A DNA stretch of 64,000 bases, from assembly GCF_047126315.1 (NCBI RefSeq), contig NZ_CP138953.1, positions 744,001 to 808,000 on the forward strand, in the 5' to 3' direction. The notes beneath the pieces are model-generated. The model did no database searches, had not been told where the DNA came from, and worked only from the letters and a program-made list of their open reading frames with translations. Within the stretch, counting starts at the first letter, position 1, and each line of letters starts with the position of its first letter. Shown piece after piece: positions 1-8,767 of this stretch. The stretch comes from Shimia sp022448905 (GTDB taxonomy: Bacteria; Pseudomonadota; Alphaproteobacteria; Rhodobacterales; Rhodobacteraceae). Made by a program: the position numbers and the translations under genes.

Positions 1-2
1 GT

Positions 3-284
3 GAGATTGATGCCTATTTTGGCGATCAGGCCATTTTGGCTGGGCTGTGGATCACCAGCCCGCAGCGTGACAACATCAAGGTCAGCAATAACCTACTGAC
101 AGTTGAGAAACACGGATTGGCAATGGCACGAGGTGACACGGAGTTTCGCCTGATGATCGACCGGCTGCTGTCCAGTATGTATGCGCGCGGCATCATGCAG
201 ACAATCTTCCAACAGACGTTGCCCGGCGTGCAGCCAGGTGACATTCACCGGGCCGTCTTCACTATGGCGCCGATTATTGAGTAG
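3..284 (+). CDS. ABC transporter substrate-binding protein, C-terminal end (partial)
   Basis: The reading frame is open from the left edge of the window and ends at a TAG, so only the last 93 or so residues are present. The text around SPQRDNIKVSNN and the ending GVQPGDIHRAVFTMAPIIE resembles the C-terminal lobe of family 3 periplasmic solute-binding proteins of amino-acid ABC transporters, which bind the ligand in the periplasm and deliver it to a permease. No permease or ATPase gene is visible because the gene is cut by the window edge. The ligand cannot be predicted. Family assignment is moderately sure. Confidence 0.55.
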   Translation, partial: EIDAYFGDQAILAGLWITSPQRDNIKVSNNLLTVEKHGLAMARGDTEFRLMIDRLLSSMYARGIMQTIFQQTLPGVQPGDIHRAVFTMAPIIE

Positions 285-308
285 GCTTCGGACGAGTTAA
301 AAAAGCAA

Positions 309-331
309 AGAGCGCCATAATTTGGCGCTCT
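309..331. terminator. Bidirectional intrinsic terminator
   Basis: A perfect 9-bp stem (AGAGCGCCA / TGGCGCTCT) with a 5-nt loop is followed by a T run on the plus strand and by a TTTGCTTTTTT tract on the minus strand. It lies between the convergent ends of the solute-binding gene and dnaJ, so it can stop transcription from both sides. Confidence 0.85.
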
Positions 332-358
332 TTTTGATTTGAAGGATGGGTTATCAAC

Positions 359-1507
359 TTAGCCCTTCATGCTGTCCCAGAAGCCTTTGACAGAGCTGAA
401 GAAGCTGCTGCTTTCCGGGTTGTTTTCCTCGGACAGCTCTTCGAACTCACGCAAAAGCTCTTTCTGGCGGCTGGTGAGGTTCACTGGGGTTTCCACCGCC
501 AGTTCGATCATCATGTCGCCTTGGCCGCCGCCACGCAGGGCGGGCATGCCTTTGGAGCGCAGGCGCATTTGGCGGCCGGACTGGGAGCCCGCCGGGATCT
601 TCACGCGCGAGCGGCCACCGTCGATGGTGGGCACTTCGATGTCACCACCCAATGCTGCGCTGGCCATGGCGACCGGGACGCGGCAGTAGAGGTTCACTCC
701 GTCCCGCTCAAAGATCTTGTGCGGGCTGACCTCGATGAAGATGTAGAGGTCGCCGGAGGGGCCACCACGCATGCCAGCTTCGCCTTCGCCAGCCAGACGG
801 ATGCGGGTGCCGGTTTCCACACCTGCCGGGATGTTCACGGACAGGGCGCGGTCTTTTTCGACACGGCCTTGGCCGCCGCAAGACTTACAAGGGTTCTTGA
901 TGATCTGTCCCAGACCCGAACAGGTCGGGCAGGTGCGTTCCACGGTGAAGAAACCCTGTTGCGCACGCACCTTGCCCATGCCGGAGCAGGTTGGACAGGT
1001 GGCCGGCTCAGCCCCACCTTCGGCACCGGAGCCGTTGCAGCTGTCACAGCTGACGGAGGTGGGCACGTTGATGGTTTTCTGCAGGCCGGAGTAGGCTTCC
1101 TCAAGCGTCACGCGCAGGTTGTAGCGCAGGTCGGCGCCACGGGAGGCGCGTTGACGCCCGCCGCCACGTTGGCCACCGCCGCCCATGAAGTCGCCAAACA
1201 GGTCGTCAAACACATCGGAGAAGGCGGAAGAGAAGTCACCACCCGGGTGACCGCCACGTTGACCGCCGCCGCCCATGCCACCTTCAAAGGCGGCGTGGCC
1301 ATAGCGGTCGTAGGCCGCTTTCTTCTCGGCGTCCTTGAGAACTTCGTAAGCCTCATTGGCCTCTTTGAACTGCGCTTCGGCGTCCGGATTGTCCGCGTTG
1401 CGGTCCGGGTGCAGCTCCTTGGCTTTCTTGCGATAGCCTTTTTTGATTTCGTCTGACGAGGCCCCTTTGCTGACGCCAAGCACCTCGTAAAAGTCACGTT
1501 TTGCCAT
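359..1507 (-). CDS. dnaJ: Chaperone DnaJ (Hsp40)
   Basis: Co-chaperone that delivers unfolded clients to DnaK and stimulates its ATPase in the cytoplasm. The 382-residue protein has the full type I layout: an N-terminal J domain with the HPD motif (about residues 33-35), a Gly-rich linker (about 75-120), four zinc-binding CxxCxGxG repeats (CDSCNGSG, CPTCSGMG, CPTCSGLG, CKSCGGQG, about 150-220) and the C-terminal client-binding domain. Length is normal for the family. It lies 83 bp downstream of dnaK on the same strand, the usual dnaK-dnaJ order, with a hairpin in the gap. Confidence 0.97.
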   Translation of the reverse strand: MAKRDFYEVLGVSKGASSDEIKKGYRKKAKELHPDRNADNPDAEAQFKEANEAYEVLKDAEKKAAYDRYGHAAFEGGMGGGGQRGGHPGGDFSSAFSDVFDDLFGDFMGGGGQRGGGRQRASRGADLRYNLRVTLEEAYSGLQKTINVPTSVSCDSCNGSGAEGGAEPATCPTCSGMGKVRAQQGFFTVERTCPTCSGLGQIIKNPCKSCGGQGRVEKDRALSVNIPAGVETGTRIRLAGEGEAGMRGGPSGDLYIFIEVSPHKIFERDGVNLYCRVPVAMASAALGGDIEVPTIDGGRSRVKIPAGSQSGRQMRLRSKGMPALRGGGQGDMMIELAVETPVNLTSRQKELLREFEELSEENNPESSSFFSSVKGFWDSMKG

Positions 1508-1535
1508 GGGGGGTACTCCTTTGGCTGAACTGAAA

Positions 1536-1566
1536 CGGGCCGATCCGGATGATGCGGACCGGCCCG
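1536..1566 (-). terminator. Hairpin between dnaK and dnaJ
   Basis: Two 12-nt arms (CGGGCCGATCCG and CGGACCGGCCCG, one mismatch) enclose a 7-nt loop. On the coding (minus) strand the hairpin is followed only by a weak T-poor tract, so it is more likely a partial attenuator or an mRNA 3'-end stabiliser that sets dnaJ below dnaK than a full stop. That role is inference. Confidence 0.5.
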
Positions 1567-1590
1567 ATTTTTCAGTTCCGAGGGGGCGAC

Positions 1591-3507
1591 TTAGCGCTTG
1601 CTGTCGTCCAGATCTTCGAAGTCGGCGTCGACGATATCATCGTCAGCCGCAGGACCTGCGTCCATGTCTGGCGCTTCCTCACCGGCTTCTTCCTGAGCCG
1701 ATTTGTAGATCGCTTCGCCCAGACGCATTGCCACTTCCATGACGTTCTGGATTCCGGACTTCAGCTTCTCAGCTGTGACGTCGTCTTTTTCCAGCTCGTC
1801 TTTCAGCGCGGCCACGGCCAGTTCGATGGCTTCAACAGTGGATGGGTCCACTTTGTCACCGTGCTCTGCCACCTGTTTCTCGGTGTCGTGCACGAGGCTT
1901 TCGGCCTGGTTGCGGGCTTCGATCAGCTCGCGGCGCTCTTTGTCTGCCTCGGCGTTGTCCTCGGCATCCTGCACCATCTTTTCGATGTCCTCGTCAGACA
2001 GACCACCGGACGCTTGGATGGTGATCTTCTGCTCTTTGCCGGTGCCTTTGTCAGCTGCACCTACAGACACGATGCCGTTGGCGTCGATGTCGAAGGTCAC
2101 TTCGATCTGAGGCATGCCGCGTGGGGCAGGCGGGATGTCTTCGAGGTTGAACTGGCCGAGGATCTTGTTGTCCGCTGCCATTTCGCGCTCACCCTGGAAC
2201 ACGCGGATGGTTACGGCGTTCTGGTTGTCTTCGGCGGTGGAGAATACCTGAGACTTTTTGGTCGGGATCGTGGTGTTGCGGTCGATCAGACGGGTGAACA
2301 CGCCACCGAGGGTTTCGATGCCCAGAGACAGCGGGGTCACGTCCAGAAGAACAACGTCTTTCACGTCGCCCTGCAGAACACCGGCCTGAATGGCGGCGCC
2401 CATGGCCACAACTTCGTCAGGGTTCACACCTTTGTGTGGCTCCTTGCCGAAGAATTTGGTCACTTCCGCGATCACTTTTGGCATGCGAGTCATACCACCC
2501 ACGAGAACCACTTCGTCGATCTCGTTTGCGGACAGACCGGCATCTTTCAGAGCGGCGGCGCAAGGCTTCAGCGACGCTTTGATCAGGTCGTTCACCAGGC
2601 TTTCCAGCTTCGCACGGGTCAGTTTGATGACCATGTGAAGCGGGGTGCCGGAGGTTGGGTCCATGGAGATAAACGGTTGGTTGATCTCGGTCTGGGAAGA
2701 GGAGGACAGCTCGATCTTGGCTTTCTCTGCCGCTTCTTTCAGACGCTGCAGCGCCATTTTGTCTTTGGTCAGGTCGACGTTGTGCTCTTTTTTGAACTCA
2801 TCCGCGAGGTAGTTCACGATGCGCATGTCGAAGTCTTCACCGCCGAGGAAGGTGTCCCCGTTGGTGGATTTCACTTCGAACAGACCATCGTCGATTTCCA
2901 GGATGGTCACGTCGAAGGTACCGCCGCCGAGGTCATAGACCGCGATGGTTTGGGTGTCTTCTTTGTCCAGGCCGTAAGCCAGTGCGGCTGCGGTTGGTTC
3001 GTTGATGATGCGCAGCACTTCGAGGCCAGCGATTTTGCCGGCGTCTTTGGTGGCCTGGCGCTGAGCGTCGTTGAAGTAGGCAGGGACGGTGATCACAGCC
3101 TGGGTCACGTCTTCGCCGAGGTAGGACTCAGCGGTTTCTTTCATTTTGCCGAGGATGAAGGCGGAGATTTGCGATGGGGAGTATTTCTCACCCTTGGCTT
3201 CGACCCACGCGTCGCCGTTGCCGCCGTTGATCACGGAGAACGGCATGTTCTTCAGATCTTTGGCCAGAGCCGCGTCGTCCTGACGACGGCCGATCAGGCG
3301 CTTCACACCAAATACGGTGTTTTCTGGGTTGGTGACGGCCTGACGCTTGGCCGGCTGGCCAACGAGGCGCTCGTCATCGGTGAACGCAACGATGGACGGC
3401 GTGGTGCGCGCGCCTTCGGCGTTTTCGATTACTTTTGGCTGGGAACCATCCATGATGGCTACGCAGGAGTTTGTTGTACCGAGATCGATACCAATCACTT
3501 TGCTCAT
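1591..3507 (-). CDS. dnaK: Chaperone DnaK (Hsp70)
   Basis: ATP-dependent cytoplasmic chaperone. The 638-residue protein starts with the Hsp70 signature IGIDLGTTNSCVA. It contains the phosphate and connect motifs of the nucleotide-binding domain (for example AVYDLGGGTFDVTI, about residues 190-205), the interdomain linker DVVLLDVTPLSLGIET (about 385-400), the substrate-binding domain and an acidic C-terminal tail ending DFEDLDDSKR. Length is standard. A heat-shock type promoter lies about 110 bp upstream, and dnaJ follows, so the two form the usual operon. Confidence 0.98.
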   Translation of the reverse strand: MSKVIGIDLGTTNSCVAIMDGSQPKVIENAEGARTTPSIVAFTDDERLVGQPAKRQAVTNPENTVFGVKRLIGRRQDDAALAKDLKNMPFSVINGGNGDAWVEAKGEKYSPSQISAFILGKMKETAESYLGEDVTQAVITVPAYFNDAQRQATKDAGKIAGLEVLRIINEPTAAALAYGLDKEDTQTIAVYDLGGGTFDVTILEIDDGLFEVKSTNGDTFLGGEDFDMRIVNYLADEFKKEHNVDLTKDKMALQRLKEAAEKAKIELSSSSQTEINQPFISMDPTSGTPLHMVIKLTRAKLESLVNDLIKASLKPCAAALKDAGLSANEIDEVVLVGGMTRMPKVIAEVTKFFGKEPHKGVNPDEVVAMGAAIQAGVLQGDVKDVVLLDVTPLSLGIETLGGVFTRLIDRNTTIPTKKSQVFSTAEDNQNAVTIRVFQGEREMAADNKILGQFNLEDIPPAPRGMPQIEVTFDIDANGIVSVGAADKGTGKEQKITIQASGGLSDEDIEKMVQDAEDNAEADKERRELIEARNQAESLVHDTEKQVAEHGDKVDPSTVEAIELAVAALKDELEKDDVTAEKLKSGIQNVMEVAMRLGEAIYKSAQEEAGEEAPDMDAGPAADDDIVDADFEDLDDSKR

Positions 3508-3614
3508 TTTTGATCCCTTCTACTTAAGGCGATATTTCAGGTCGGACCCGTTATGGCATCCAAGCCTGATCCACTTAGCACACGGCGGGTAAGCCGAAGT
3601 GCGCTTCGCAGCGT

Positions 3615-3643
3615 ATATAGGGAGCAAGAATTAGTGCTGCAAG
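3615..3643 (-). promoter_or_regulatory. Sigma-32 (RpoH) promoter of dnaK
   Basis: Read on the minus strand, the site is CTTG (3640-3643), an 18-nt spacer, and CCTATAT (3615-3621). This matches the alphaproteobacterial heat-shock consensus CTTG-N17/18-CYTATNT. It stands about 110 bp upstream of the dnaK start and faces away from the divergent alkB-like gene. Confidence 0.8.
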
Positions 3644-3698
3644 CATCTCGAAAGGGGGATTGTGGCCCAAACGCTACAAATTATGCTGCATTTTAAAT

Positions 3699-4328
3699 AT
3701 GAGGGCGGAGAATTTGGCAGAACCCTTAAAAATTGCCGGTTTTGAGATTTTCAAGGACTGTCTTACCCCCGAGGAGCAGTCCACGATGGTCGCGGATTTG
3801 CGCGCGGTGGCGCAGGTGGCGCCGATGCGGCATCCGGTGACTCGCTGGGGCAAACAGATGAGTGTGAAAATGACCAGCGCTGGGCGTTTGGGCTGGATCA
3901 GCGACAAACGGGGCTACCGCTATGAGGCGCGTCATCCGGATGGAATGAGCTGGCCGCCGATCCCGCAGCGCATTCTGGATCTGTGGCAAAGTAAAACCAA
4001 TTTGGCGCGGCAACCAGATTGCTGCTTGATCAATTTCTACGGCGAAGGTGCGCGCATGGGGCTGCATCAGGACAATGACGAAGGCGATTTTTCCTACCCA
4101 GTGTTATCCGTGAGCCTGGGGGACGACGGGTTGTTTCGCATGGGCGGGACCGAGCGTGGCGGCAAGACGCAATCGGTCTGGCTGAGTTCCGGTGATGTGG
4201 TTGTGATGGGTGGCACGGCGCGGCTGGCCTATCACGGAGTCGACCGGATTCGCTTTGGGAGCTCGTCTCTGTTGCCGGATGGCGGACGGATCAACATCAC
4301 GCTGCGGGTGGTTGCAGATTCGAATTAG
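3699..4328 (+). CDS. alkB: AlkB-type alpha-ketoglutarate-dependent dioxygenase
   Basis: Fe(II)/2-oxoglutarate enzyme that oxidatively removes alkyl groups from DNA or RNA bases. The protein (209 residues from this start) carries the iron triad: HxD in GLHQDND (about H123, D125) and the distal His in AYHGVDR (about 179). It also has the 2-oxoglutarate-binding RINITLR near residue 197. The ATG at 3699 is preferred because the frame upstream has only a TTG at 3660 and homologs begin near this point. It is divergent from dnaK and convergent with the next gene, with only 10 bp between them. Substrate preference is unknown. Confidence 0.88.
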   Translation: MRAENLAEPLKIAGFEIFKDCLTPEEQSTMVADLRAVAQVAPMRHPVTRWGKQMSVKMTSAGRLGWISDKRGYRYEARHPDGMSWPPIPQRILDLWQSKTNLARQPDCCLINFYGEGARMGLHQDNDEGDFSYPVLSVSLGDDGLFRMGGTERGGKTQSVWLSSGDVVVMGGTARLAYHGVDRIRFGSSSLLPDGGRINITLRVVADSN

Positions 4329-4338
4329 GGTTTTGCAG

Positions 4339-4932
4339 TCAGTGCATAGCGATCGAGCAGCAGCCCGCGTAGAGCTTCGCGCTTTGATCATGGCGCAGGA
4401 ACAGGCCGATCTGGAGACCAAACATGCGGTCTGACATGCCGTCATTGCATTCGGCGCGGCGTATTTGCGCAGTGGAGTCCCCAAAGCCGAGGGCGTAGAG
4501 GTCTGTGCGACCACTGGCGGGCACAATCAGACCCGCGCCAGGGATGTCTATCTGGGTTTCCGGCGTTCTGATAGTGACGCCTTGGCCCTGCGTGATGTCG
4601 GCAGACCAGAAAGGTTCTGTGCCAAAGCAGGTCAGCGCGTGAGCCAATGCGTAGTCGGGATTGTCTTCGTGGCGCGCAAGGTAGCGCATCGCAACCCAAC
4701 CGCTGGTTTCGCCCAAATTGACGCGGCCCCATGTGCCGGTGTCGTTGGTGGCTGTGACCTCGATGTTTTTTGCGTAGTGGGCAAGGGTGCCGCGCTTTTC
4801 AGCACTGCCATTGGGCTGGGCGCGGACATTGAGTGTGTCGTTGGCGGCGACGCCCGTCACGTTGAAAAGCGCGGGGAATGGGTCGGCCAAGGCAACGAAG
4901 GGCCACAGCAGAAACAAAAGGACAAAGCGCAT
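4339..4932 (-). CDS. Exported SH3-like domain protein
   Basis: Protein of 197 residues with a clear signal peptide (MRFVLLFLLWPFVALADP). Residues of about 25-90 form a bacterial SH3-like domain (LNVRAQPNGSAEKRGTL ... WGRVNLGETSGWV), of the kind that binds cell-wall peptides or other ligands in the envelope. The remainder has two conserved-looking blocks (CFGTEPFWSADI and the Cys-containing end) without a function I recognise. The start at 4932 overlaps the stop of the upstream permease gene (TGATG), which indicates translational coupling. The longer start at 4950 would put six residues before the signal peptide. Confidence 0.65.
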   Translation of the reverse strand: MRFVLLFLLWPFVALADPFPALFNVTGVAANDTLNVRAQPNGSAEKRGTLAHYAKNIEVTATNDTGTWGRVNLGETSGWVAMRYLARHEDNPDYALAHALTCFGTEPFWSADITQGQGVTIRTPETQIDIPGAGLIVPASGRTDLYALGFGDSTAQIRRAECNDGMSDRMFGLQIGLFLRHDQSAKLYAGCCSIAMH

Positions 4933-5753
4933 CAGCGGCGGGCACTCCAAGACAGGGACGCATGTTTGCGGGTGTAGAACTCGCCCATCAGGCCCACCAT
5001 CAACAGCACAACGCCAACGATGATTGGATATTCGATGGAGGAGTTGCGCGGGAAATAGTTGATGAAAGCAAAGCCGCGGGCTTGGTCGATGCAGTGGAAC
5101 AGCGGGTTCCAGTCAAACATCGCCAGCATGAAAGGCGGTAGGGTATTGGCCACAAACATCTTGCCTGAAGCGATCATATTGGCCCGGGCATAGATGGTGT
5201 TGGCGATGCCCACAAAGGTTGGAAACCACGGCTTGAGGGCCAAAAATACAGTGCCAATGGCGAGGCCAGTGAACCAGGCCAAGAGCAACATGCCAAAGGT
5301 TGGAATGGGCTGATCGATCTCAAACGGGGTGAAGGCGACGTGATAGACAAACAGGATCGCAGCCAAAGAGAGCACTTGAATATAAAGCGTGCCAAGCGCG
5401 GCGGACATGATCGCGATGATGGTGTTCATCGGCGCGTGTTTCATCATCGGCGAGGAGGGACCCTCGGAGTTGACCACTGACCCCATGGTTTTGGTGTGGG
5501 TCATAAACAGGAAAACGCCGGACATGATGTAGATGAGGAAGTCACCGCGCAGGGCCGCGCCGCGCAGGCCGAGCACCGAGAACATTACGTAAAATGCCAT
5601 CACGAAGATCACGGTTTGCAGCATATTCATGACAATCGACATAAGCGCGTTGCCATGGCTTTTGCGCACGCTTCGGACAATGGCGTGGTAGATTAGTTCG
5701 GCGATATTAAGTGCCGACGCGAAGGTCGTTTTGGGTGCGGATTGCTGAAACAT
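4932..5753 (-). CDS. ABC-2 type polysaccharide export permease (KpsM/Wzm-like)
   Basis: Inner-membrane half of an ABC exporter of the capsule or O-antigen type. It has 273 residues and about six hydrophobic segments after a cytoplasmic N-terminus, with the typical ending DQARGFAFINYFPRNSSIEYPIIVGV. Family members move lipid-linked or Kdo-linked polysaccharide to the periplasm with an ATPase partner (KpsT/Wzt). No ATPase gene is adjacent or elsewhere in the locus, so the partner must be encoded outside the window. It is divergent from cysQ-kdsB and coupled by overlap to the SH3-like gene downstream. Confidence 0.8.
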   Translation of the reverse strand: MFQQSAPKTTFASALNIAELIYHAIVRSVRKSHGNALMSIVMNMLQTVIFVMAFYVMFSVLGLRGAALRGDFLIYIMSGVFLFMTHTKTMGSVVNSEGPSSPMMKHAPMNTIIAIMSAALGTLYIQVLSLAAILFVYHVAFTPFEIDQPIPTFGMLLLAWFTGLAIGTVFLALKPWFPTFVGIANTIYARANMIASGKMFVANTLPPFMLAMFDWNPLFHCIDQARGFAFINYFPRNSSIEYPIIVGVVLLMVGLMGEFYTRKHASLSWSARR

Positions 5754-5871
5754 TGCCTGTGCCGGTTGCGGAGCGCCCTTAATATGGCAGGGATTTCTTG
5801 CCGTTTTGTTACGCAGAGAGCATAAGGGGCGCGATGGAAATAAACAACAAATGCCTTTTAGGAGACGTATT

Positions 5872-6669
5872 TTGAATTACGACAGTTTGATCCCGGTTAT
5901 TCGCAAGCTGGCCATTGAGGCTGGTGCCGAAATTATGAAGATTTATCAGGCGGATGACTTTGACGTGAAAGTCAAAAGCGACGACAGCCCGGTGACGGCG
6001 GCGGATGAGGCGGCAGATGCGCTGATTTCGGCCGGTTTGCGGGCGGCATTTCCGGATGTGATGCTGGTGACCGAGGAACAGGCGGAGAGCCACACAGCGA
6101 AAGGCGATACATTTTTGATCGTTGATCCGCTGGATGGCACCAAAGAGTTCATTCATCGCCGTGGCGATTTCACCGTGAACATTGCCTACGTCGAAAACGG
6201 CGTGCCACAACGTGGTGTGGTCTACGCCCCGGCGCGGGAGCGGATGTTCTTTACCCAAGCGGACGGTCAAGCGGTGGAAGAGACCGGCGCGTTTGATCCG
6301 GAGACCGTGGGTGCGGTCAAAGCGATCAATGTGGCGGACAGCGACAACGCGGCGCTTTATGTGGTTGCGTCCAAGTCCCACCGCGATCAGGCGACCGACG
6401 ACTACATCAATAAATACAATGTCAAAGACATGAAAAGCGCGGGCTCCTCGCTGAAGTTCTGTCTGGTGGCCACCGGTGAAGCGGACATTTACCCGCGTGT
6501 GGGGCGCACCATGGAGTGGGACACAGCAGCCGGTCACGCGGTGCTGTTGGGGGCCGGCGGCGATGTTGTGCGGTTTGATGACCACACGCCGCTGAAGTAC
6601 GGTAAAGAGGATTTTGCCAACCCGTTCTTCATTGCCTACACCCCGAAAGTGGAGCTGAAAGAAGCCTGA
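5872..6669 (+). CDS. cysQ: 3'(2'),5'-bisphosphate nucleotidase CysQ
   Basis: Mg-dependent phosphatase of the inositol monophosphatase superfamily that hydrolyses PAP (3'-phosphoadenosine 5'-phosphate), the by-product of PAPS-using sulfotransferases. Both family motifs are visible: DPLDGTKEF (about residues 86-94) and WDTAAGHAVL near 215. The start is a TTG at 5872 because a strong Shine-Dalgarno (TAGGAGA) lies about 8 nt upstream and the protein then begins NYDSLIPVIRKLA as homologs do; an ATG at 5851 lacks this. Its position inside a glycan locus that ends with a sulfotransferase suggests it clears PAP made there. It overlaps kdsB (TGATG). Confidence 0.9.
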   Translation: MNYDSLIPVIRKLAIEAGAEIMKIYQADDFDVKVKSDDSPVTAADEAADALISAGLRAAFPDVMLVTEEQAESHTAKGDTFLIVDPLDGTKEFIHRRGDFTVNIAYVENGVPQRGVVYAPARERMFFTQADGQAVEETGAFDPETVGAVKAINVADSDNAALYVVASKSHRDQATDDYINKYNVKDMKSAGSSLKFCLVATGEADIYPRVGRTMEWDTAAGHAVLLGAGGDVVRFDDHTPLKYGKEDFANPFFIAYTPKVELKEA

Positions 6670-7469
6670 TGTCTGTCCTGATCGTCATTCCGGCGCGTTA
6701 TGCGTCCACACGCTATCCCGGCAAACCGCTGGCGGAACTCAAAGGCGCAACCGGGGAGGTGAAAAGCCTGATCCGGCGCAGTTGGGAAGCCGCTTGTGCG
6801 GTCAAAGGTGTGGATCGCGTGGTTGTGGCGACGGATGACGATCGCATCAAGGCAGCAAGCGAAGCCTTTGGCGCAGAGGTGGTGATGACCTCGCCGGACT
6901 GCGCCAATGGCACCGAACGCTGTGCCGAGGCGTTTGACGTCTTGGGTGGCGGTTATGAGATTGTGGTGAACCTGCAAGGGGACGCGCCACTGACACCGGC
7001 CTGGTTTGTCGAAGATCTGGTCAAAGGGCTGCGCAACGATCCGGTGGCTGAGGTGGCGACGCCGGTGTTGCGCTGTGACGGGCGGGCGCTTAACGGCTTT
7101 TTGGAAGATCGTAGGGCCGGGCGCGTTGGCGGCACCACAGCGGTGTTTTCCAAAGATCGCCATGCGCTCTATTTCTCCAAGGAAGTGGTGCCGTTCACCG
7201 ATGCCACCTTTGCCGATGAGGACGAAACGCCGGTGTTTCACCACGTGGGCGTCTATGCCTATCGGCCGTCGGCGCTGGGCGCGTATCCGCGTTGGGACGC
7301 CGGACCGCTGGAGCAGCTGGAAGGGCTGGAGCAGTTGCGGTTCATGGAGCAGGGTCGGCAAGTGCTCTGCGTGGAAGTCGAGGCGCGCGGGCGGCAGTTC
7401 TGGGAGCTGAACAACCCTGAAGATGTGCCCCGTCTTGAAGCGATGATGGCGCAGATGGGCACCGCATGA
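6669..7469 (+). CDS. kdsB: 3-deoxy-manno-octulosonate cytidylyltransferase (CMP-Kdo synthetase)
   Basis: Activates Kdo with CTP to CMP-Kdo for LPS or for the Kdo linker of capsular glycans; cytoplasmic. The 266-residue protein begins with the nucleotide-binding signature IPARYASTRYPGKPLAE, then VVATDDDRI, and has NLQGDAPL where the family has NLQGDxPx (about residue 100), and HHVGVYAYR near 190. Its start overlaps the cysQ stop and its end overlaps the next glycosyltransferase (ATGA). Whether it is the housekeeping LPS copy or a capsule-dedicated KpsU-like copy cannot be decided here. Confidence 0.9.
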   Translation: MSVLIVIPARYASTRYPGKPLAELKGATGEVKSLIRRSWEAACAVKGVDRVVVATDDDRIKAASEAFGAEVVMTSPDCANGTERCAEAFDVLGGGYEIVVNLQGDAPLTPAWFVEDLVKGLRNDPVAEVATPVLRCDGRALNGFLEDRRAGRVGGTTAVFSKDRHALYFSKEVVPFTDATFADEDETPVFHHVGVYAYRPSALGAYPRWDAGPLEQLEGLEQLRFMEQGRQVLCVEVEARGRQFWELNNPEDVPRLEAMMAQMGTA

Positions 7470-8767
7470 GCCTGTCCGCCGGACAGCCAACCATCAGCGT
7501 GGTGGTTGTGAGCTGGCGGCGGCCGGAAGCGCTTAAGCGTGCCTTGGTGGGCATCTCGCAACTGCGCTATCCGGCGTTTGAGGTTGTGGTTGTCGCGGAC
7601 GCGGCAGGCGTGGCAGCGGCCACAGACTTGCCGTTTGGCGATCTGCTCAAAACGGTGGAATACGAAACCCCCAACATTTCGGCGGCGCGCAATCGTGGCA
7701 TTGCCCATGCGGCAGGTGAGGTTGTGGCGTTTATCGATGACGATGCGGTGCCGGAAACCGGGTGGCTGCACCATTTGGCAGCTCCGTTTGCCAAACCAGA
7801 CGTGGCGGCAGCGGGCGGATATGTGCGCGGGCGAAATGGGATCAGCTTTCAGTGGCAAGCGCAGAGTGTTGATGGCACGGGCGCGGGGGTGCCGTTTGAA
7901 ATCAAGGGCGATGATCCGGTGGTGCTGACTCCAAATGCGGAGCGGGCGATCAAGACCGAAGGCACCAATATGGCGTTTCGGCGTGAGGTGTTGGCGGACC
8001 TTGGCGGGTTTGATCCGGCGTTTCACTACTATCTGGATGAAACCGATCTAAACCTGCGGTTGGCGGCAGCCGGGTATAAGACCGCGATTGTGCCGCGGGC
8101 CGAGGTACATCATGGGTTTGCGGAGAACCAACAGCGCACAGCGGCCCGAGTGCCGCGGGATCTGAGCGAGATCGGGGCCAGCAAAGCGGTGTTTTTGCGC
8201 AAGCATTGTCCCGAAGCGCAAAGGGATGCGGTTTGGAAAGCCTTTTGCCAGGGGCAGCGGCGGCGATTGTTAAGTCATATGGTGGCAGGCCACATCATGC
8301 CCGGCGATGTGCGCCGGCTGATGCGCGGTTTGCAGCAAGGTTATGCGGACGGGCAGACACGGGTGCTGGGCCAGACGCCGGAACTATCTCGTTCGGCGGA
8401 GGGCTTTGCGCCTTTGGAGGTTGAGGCCGGTCCGCAGGTGGTGATCTTTGGACGCTATTGGCGGCGGTGCGCGATATTGCGCGAGGCCAAACAGGCGGCG
8501 CAGAACGGCAAGCTTCCTTCAGCATTCCTCTTCTCACGTACGGGGCTGTTCCATTCGGTGCGCTTTGATCCGGCTGGGTTCTGGATACAGCGCGGCGGGT
8601 TGTTTGGGCGCTCTGAACGGCGCCAGTCGCTGTTTCGCATCGGCGGCTTTGGCGCACGTCTAAAGCAGGAATTTCAACGGGTTGCAACCCAGCGGCTTTT
8701 GTCAGAGACACTGTTGCCCAAACAATTGCAGACAAAACAACAAGCTCAGAGACGGAGCAGATCATGA
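7466..8767 (+). CDS. Family 2 glycosyltransferase
   Basis: GT-A fold sugar transferase, 433 residues. Visible are the N-terminal strand ISVVVVSWRRPEAL, the DxD-type metal and nucleotide-sugar motif FIDDDAVPE (about residues 89-97) and the acceptor-side FHYYLDETDLNLRL (about 188-201), where family 2 has the ED box. The last 180 or so residues form an Arg-rich tail without a recognised domain. It is coupled by 4-nt overlaps to kdsB before it and the epimerase gene after it. Donor and acceptor sugars are unknown. Confidence 0.85.
   Translation: MSLSAGQPTISVVVVSWRRPEALKRALVGISQLRYPAFEVVVVADAAGVAAATDLPFGDLLKTVEYETPNISAARNRGIAHAAGEVVAFIDDDAVPETGWLHHLAAPFAKPDVAAAGGYVRGRNGISFQWQAQSVDGTGAGVPFEIKGDDPVVLTPNAERAIKTEGTNMAFRREVLADLGGFDPAFHYYLDETDLNLRLAAAGYKTAIVPRAEVHHGFAENQQRTAARVPRDLSEIGASKAVFLRKHCPEAQRDAVWKAFCQGQRRRLLSHMVAGHIMPGDVRRLMRGLQQGYADGQTRVLGQTPELSRSAEGFAPLEVEAGPQVVIFGRYWRRCAILREAKQAAQNGKLPSAFLFSRTGLFHSVRFDPAGFWIQRGGLFGRSERRQSLFRIGGFGARLKQEFQRVATQRLLSETLLPKQLQTKQQAQRRSRS

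Noticed and set aside
521..1456. 311-residue open frame opposite dnaJ
   Set aside because: Composition is that of an antisense shadow; dnaJ motifs are complete on the other strand.
1549..3513. 654-residue open frame opposite dnaK
   Set aside because: Antisense frames of this kind are a known by-product of dnaK codon usage; dnaK on the minus strand has full Hsp70 motifs and a matching promoter.
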